DNA of 64,000 bases from Blasia pusilla (lineage: Eukaryota > Marchantiophyta > Marchantiopsida > Blasiales). This document shows positions 59,901 to 64,000 of this stretch, piece by piece; the first letter of the stretch is position 1; each line of letters begins with the position of its first letter. Location: positions 10,044,001 to 10,108,000 of the forward strand of contig CM114275.1 of NCBI GenBank assembly GCA_050084515.1, in the 5' to 3' direction. The translations under genes were made by a program, and so were the position numbers. The notes under the pieces are model-generated. The model saw nothing but the letters and a program-made list of their open reading frames with translations. It was not told where the DNA came from and made no database searches.

Positions 59901-62900
59901 CTTGTGGATTCAGGATGACTTCCTCCAAAGTGTACTGCAGCAATGCAAGCGGTCCATGAAAATATTTAAGTACAGATCCACGAGTCACAGATCTAGAATG
60001 GACTACAGTGGGCACAAATAAGAGCTAAAGCTATTTGTCAGTTCCTCCTAAGAAAGAATTATCCCCCAGACATTTATCCACTTGAAACAGCCACTACATT
60101 CAAATCTCAGAGCCGAAATTGAAACCAGGCAAAGACCTTCTCTCAAGCTCCTTGGACAATATCAGCACAAGCTCCTCGACCAATGAGTCTCGAGTCACAA
60201 GATGGAACATATAGCTTACATGGAACAGAGAATAGTAACGCTTTGCATTACACTGCAGATCAATCCTGCAAATCATTCATGAAAACATTTTTCAGTCTTA
60301 AATTTATTTTTCAATCTTACACTGTCAACTCCTCTGCAAGCTTGAGCATCCAAATTGAAGTATTTTTTTCTAACTATAGGTTGGCAATCGAAGTTGAATT
60401 ATTTGGTAGAGCTGTGTGTCTGAGAATTTCGGAAAAATTTCCTTCCCACTCAAAGTAAAAGATGTAGTGAAGTGTTTTTAATGCAAATGTATGACTACAC
60501 TTGACTACACTAGAGGTTATCACACTCTAGAAACGTCTGACAATTGAAAACTTCCTGAAGCAGGGTTCACTCTCCTTCACCCTCCTTGGGTATCCTCTTG
60601 ATACCCCATTGGCTGTAATTAGAGTTAAGCTAGCACAGCATAACACACTGCTTCCACTGAAACATGTGCCTCAGAACTATTCTAGAATTGTTGTGCGGAT
60701 CTGTGTTATATCCACAACAGACTCTAAAATCACTCTTTCACATAGTGGAGAACTTGTAGATGTTCGGACAAAGAGCACAACTTTATTCTTCAACAAAAAT
60801 TGGCTATATAGTAACAAAAAACCCCAGTAATCTACTTTGAGCTGCTGATACAAGGGATGAAAGGAGTGAATCAACAGACATATCTGCAAAAGATGCACCC
60901 TACCAGAAAATGTTACTAGCTCCTTCCACAAAAGCTGTGGAGTACCGCGAATAACCCTCTGACTCTTCTGTTGACACTTCGAACAACTGTCACAGCAGAT
61001 CGGTAATGACAAAAACAATTTCTGTGAGTCGGATAGGTGAACCATCTTCCGTCATTTTTTTTCTGGTCGATTTCCACCCATGTCAGCTAACTATAACTCT
61101 AGACCATTCCTCAAGCTTGGACTAAAACTGATAGAAATTGCTTACTCTGACACAGAGGGCATGGAAACACAGAAGATAAACTCAAAGATCTTAGAAGATG
61201 ACACAACTTGACACTCAATCCCCTCTAAGCATCTAATAGATGATCTCTTAACTTACCCACAGGTAAAAGAGAAGCGAAAAGATCTGAGATGTGAATGATT
61301 GGCTCCACAGCTGCAGGAATAGGGGGAGAACCTCCTTCGCGTCTTCTGGTACTTGCACATAGTGCTCTGCCAGAACCTCATAAAAGCAGAGAGAACGCCA
61401 TGTGTCTCCATCTTTACACCCTGCATCACTCTCTTCATGCTCATCTAGCCCATAAAGCCTAGCTGCAGAATGTCCCAACATTCTTCCACTCAGTAGCTAT
61501 TCCTCTCCAGGCATTCCGAAGGCACAGACCATCCAGCAGTTCATATAATCGACCCTGAACAGATTCTGTTTCAGAAATATGATAGAATGGTAAGAACGAA
61601 AGACTGAATTGATCTCTTGTCCTCAGGGATTCAAGAAGGGCCACGGGACTTTAAGCTTGTTCAATTGATCTTCCAACAATCATGAAACAGTGGTATCCCA
61701 TCCTATCTCTATCCTTTCTTTTCAGTTAGTTCCTCCTTTGTCCCAAGAGAAAGCTTGAGAGCAAACTCTTTCGTGCATGCTCATATCCACATTCCATCCT
61801 TGAATATTTGTATGGATGCAACTCTGGGAGTATTCCGGCATTGATCTTTAATGTACAGTTACCTCTTGCTCGACTGTCAACCTCCAATGCAATGTCAGTG
61901 AAGAGCTGCCTCAGCAATTCTGCACGCTGAATAGGTGTATCAAGAGCCTGTCATTCCACAAAATGTTGGCTTATGTGTCAGTCTCTTTTAGAAACAGGAC
62001 CCACATCTCAATGTTTATTGAAAGGCAACTACTAAGTGAGCCCAACTGTCGTAGTTCTTTCTGTGTCCAGAGTGGGAAACATCCACTTCCAGGACATGCA
62101 GCCTGATCGTTCTAGTGTCCAATTCCCTGAGTTCGATTGCAGTACAGCTTTCCACATTTCTCAATCAGAAGATGGATTCGAATGATACATGTTAGTCCTT
62201 CAGTCCCAGTTAATTTCCTTGGTCTTCAAGAATCAACTCCTTTTTTTTGGTATCTATCATTCCCAATAGTCCATATTTTCTTAGCTATGAAGATCAATTT
62301 TTTACAATTGGTGATTTTCATACGACTATCTATCTTGTTGGGCTCGTCTTGATACCACCCTAGTGTGATTATCCAGCATCATTACGAAAATGGACCCCCT
62401 TGCATCCTTCAGGAATGGCATGAGTCATCTTCCCCCACTTTCTGCTTTCCCTGACGCCATGAAACTCACTCCATCATGCTACATTGCCATTGACACGATA
62501 CCCATGCGAATTTTTTTCCCTTTCAAGAGTCTTTCGCAGTAAAGATACATCAACCCGCAAACCTGAGCTAAAACGTGGACATGTGAACCACAACCAACTT
62601 GTTGATCAGTTTTGCAGTTTTTCCAGAGGAGAAGTAAGACACGACGAACCCCAGCTTGAAAGCTCTGAAAGGGTTGCCTAACTCCTGGGGAAGTCCCCAT
62701 TGTGGAGGTACCCCATAACGATCGTAGATGAAACCCACCTGCCTAATGCTGTCGTTCAGGCTACCACTGAATGTCAAGTTCGGCTCCTTGTGGTTCTCAC
62801 AGTGTCTGATGCTTGGATTTGAAACCAAGCGTATCACTCAACATCGTGAACAAGTGCCTCTGATCCTGAGAACTCCCTCAGCACATACACCTAGCTTGAA

Positions 62901-63891
62901 TGGGATTTTTAAGTCTATGTTGATGATAAACTAAGTTGTTACATATTCGTCCTCGAAAACATGGAAACACTCCAGAGTTGTTCCGTGCCAGCGACGATTG
63001 TTCCATAACCGAAGACCAAAGATTTCCTCAAGATCATCCTCTTCACCATGACAACTCTCCAAGATTGTTCCATTTTAAGGATGATTGTCACCATGACCCA
63101 AAACAAGAGATTCCATTCATGAACCATACATACACTGAACATAATCAAGAAAGCTCACAAGGCATGTAAGAACAGAGATGATGACGAGACTTTCCAACAC
63201 CGCACAGTTTTGGTGTCCCATTTCAGACTCGTACTGTGGACCACGGGATAAAGGAACGCCGATTCTCAACCCACAGGTAAACCACACTAGAAAGTTGGCC
63301 AATAGAGGACGGAGTCTCTAGTTCGGAGCTTTTTCTGCAGGCTAACTTCAACCTGAGAAAATCACCTCCAGCTGCTTACGATCAACCTAGGGATTCTCCA
63401 CAAACCAGCAACTGCAAACCTCCACCCTCGTACGAACCTCTCGCCTTCCTAGTTGAAAAATCAGCTTCCACGCTTATGAAATTGGCATAATCATCGTACA
63501 CTTTCCACTGCCATCGTCTGTATAGTTGGACCCTATCAGTATCCATGGGTGCAACTTACGAACTGTTCAAAATTGGAAAGTGAGACTCCTCCAGGGTCTC
63601 AACGGGGGCAAGAAAATCCACGCAGCTGATCCTTTGGTTCAAAACTCGTCCCGGGGTTCCACAAGAATTCGATCCTTCCACTTATTCTGCATAATTGTTA
63701 TGGAGCGATACGTATCTCACACAAACGCATGAGGTGTTTTGAAATGATGAGCTACTTTAGTCGCTGCAAGGGCTAAGAAGAAGGGAATTAATTACCTTCT
63801 GTAACTTCCGCTGCACTTCTTGGATGAGCTTCTTGCGGTACGGGGATGGCGCCAGCCTCAGACGCACCTCCCCGGAGCACAACATTGGCAT
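56948..63891 (-). CDS. Conserved plant protein of unknown function, 11 exons
   Basis: Exons on the - strand: 63891-63796, 61947-61863, 61462-61257, 60986-60904, 60265-60220, 59934-59878, 59245-59191, 58902-58811, 58702-58639, 57714-57581, 57115-56948. All have GT-AG borders and compatible phases, giving 361 residues. Blocks in order: RLRLAPSPYRKKLIQEVQ; AELLRQLFTDIALEVDSRAR; SLCFYEVLAEHYVQVPEDAK; LFLQLWSQSFTSQIFSLL; AFVEGASNIFWIDLQ; YTLEEVILNPQ; RRDIVLMMSRFFLFYE; LFPTNLGPADLFVIELTDQ; KIKVEPVLIHYL; VPTSTRLKTALYGFTSPGGP; RHLISLFFRLMHPYYWP. I recall a conserved plant protein with this pattern but no function. The C-terminus (about 313-358) is hydrophobic and could lie in or on a membrane. Small exons and a 1.85-kb first intron are notable; a skipped exon there cannot be excluded. 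An out-of-frame upstream ATG lies at about 63914. Confidence 0.85.
61948..63795 (-). other. Large first intron of the unknown plant gene
   Basis: About 1.85 kb between the first exon and the ALDTPIQRAE exon. Open stretches such as 63540-63430 and 62760-62680 (QVGFIYDRYG) look partly protein-like, but none has splice sites whose phases are needed to complete the frame, since exons 1 and 2 already join in phase 0. They may be alternative exons or chance. Confidence 0.4.
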
Positions 63892-64000
63892 TCACTCTCC
63901 TCTGTCGAAAGCATACATTCTTTCTTTCACTCCATATCTCCTCGTCCCTCACGAACCCCTCCGCCCTGTCACCGCAATGCGTTACACATACGGGGCACCG

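Noticed and set aside
62568-62837. Protein-like frame in the first intron of the 57-64 kb gene
   Set aside because: Exons 1 and 2 already join in phase 0, and no splice pair was found that adds it in frame; an alternative exon remains possible.

Overview
The window is nuclear DNA of a streptophyte, most likely a land plant. Its genes are split by GT-AG introns and encode plant-type proteins: a three-RRM hnRNP R/Q-like protein, a plastid-type glutathione transferase, a Methyltransf_16 protein and a plant protein of unknown function. The rest is dominated by Ty1/copia, Ty3/gypsy, LINE, CACTA, hAT and MULE remnants. The species cannot be fixed from the sequence. A non-seed plant or charophyte-grade lineage is a reasonable guess, because methyltransferase-carrying gypsy elements are known from charophytes, but this is weak inference.

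Layout. 1-2.0 kb: 3' part of a copia element with its 3' LTR (+). 2-6.4 kb: no recognisable gene, AT-rich, with TC and TA repeats. 6.4-12.6 kb: a nested transposon complex. A CACTA-type element inserted in a gypsy fragment holds a degraded CACTA protein gene, a TA-flanked hairpin element, a 5'-truncated LINE, a subterminal repeat array and a hAT-like MITE. A second MITE copy lies at 6.4 kb. 12.6-14.3 kb: gypsy and copia fragments (-). 14.3-17.3 kb: no gene seen.

17.3-26.3 kb is the first gene island. It holds the hnRNP gene (-), an unknown small gene (+), an intronless bacterial-type peroxiredoxin (+) and a Methyltransf_16 gene (+). 27.9-36.2 kb (-) is a degraded Ty3/gypsy element with the order gag, protease, C5-cytosine methyltransferase, RT, RNase H, integrase, PHD finger. 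Its protease is interrupted by a 1.28 kb insertion with a 6-bp target duplication. 36.2-41.2 kb holds a divergent pair of LTR-like repeats and a hairpin.

41.3-43.8 kb: a two-exon plastid glutathione transferase (-), with a 187-bp tandem array starting about 120 bp upstream of its ATG. 45-56.9 kb: simple repeats, a broken copia element (-), a CACTA end, a 76-bp array and a MULE transposase remnant. 56.9-63.9 kb: an 11-exon gene (-) for a conserved plant protein of unknown function, resolved exon by exon from splice sites and matching phases.

The most interesting object is the gypsy element. It carries two chromatin modules, a DNA methyltransferase between protease and RT and a PHD-type zinc finger at the end of integrase. 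This suggests a retroelement that could write cytosine methylation and read chromatin. The copy here is dead, with stops in every domain. All functional statements rest on motif recognition by eye; no database search was run.
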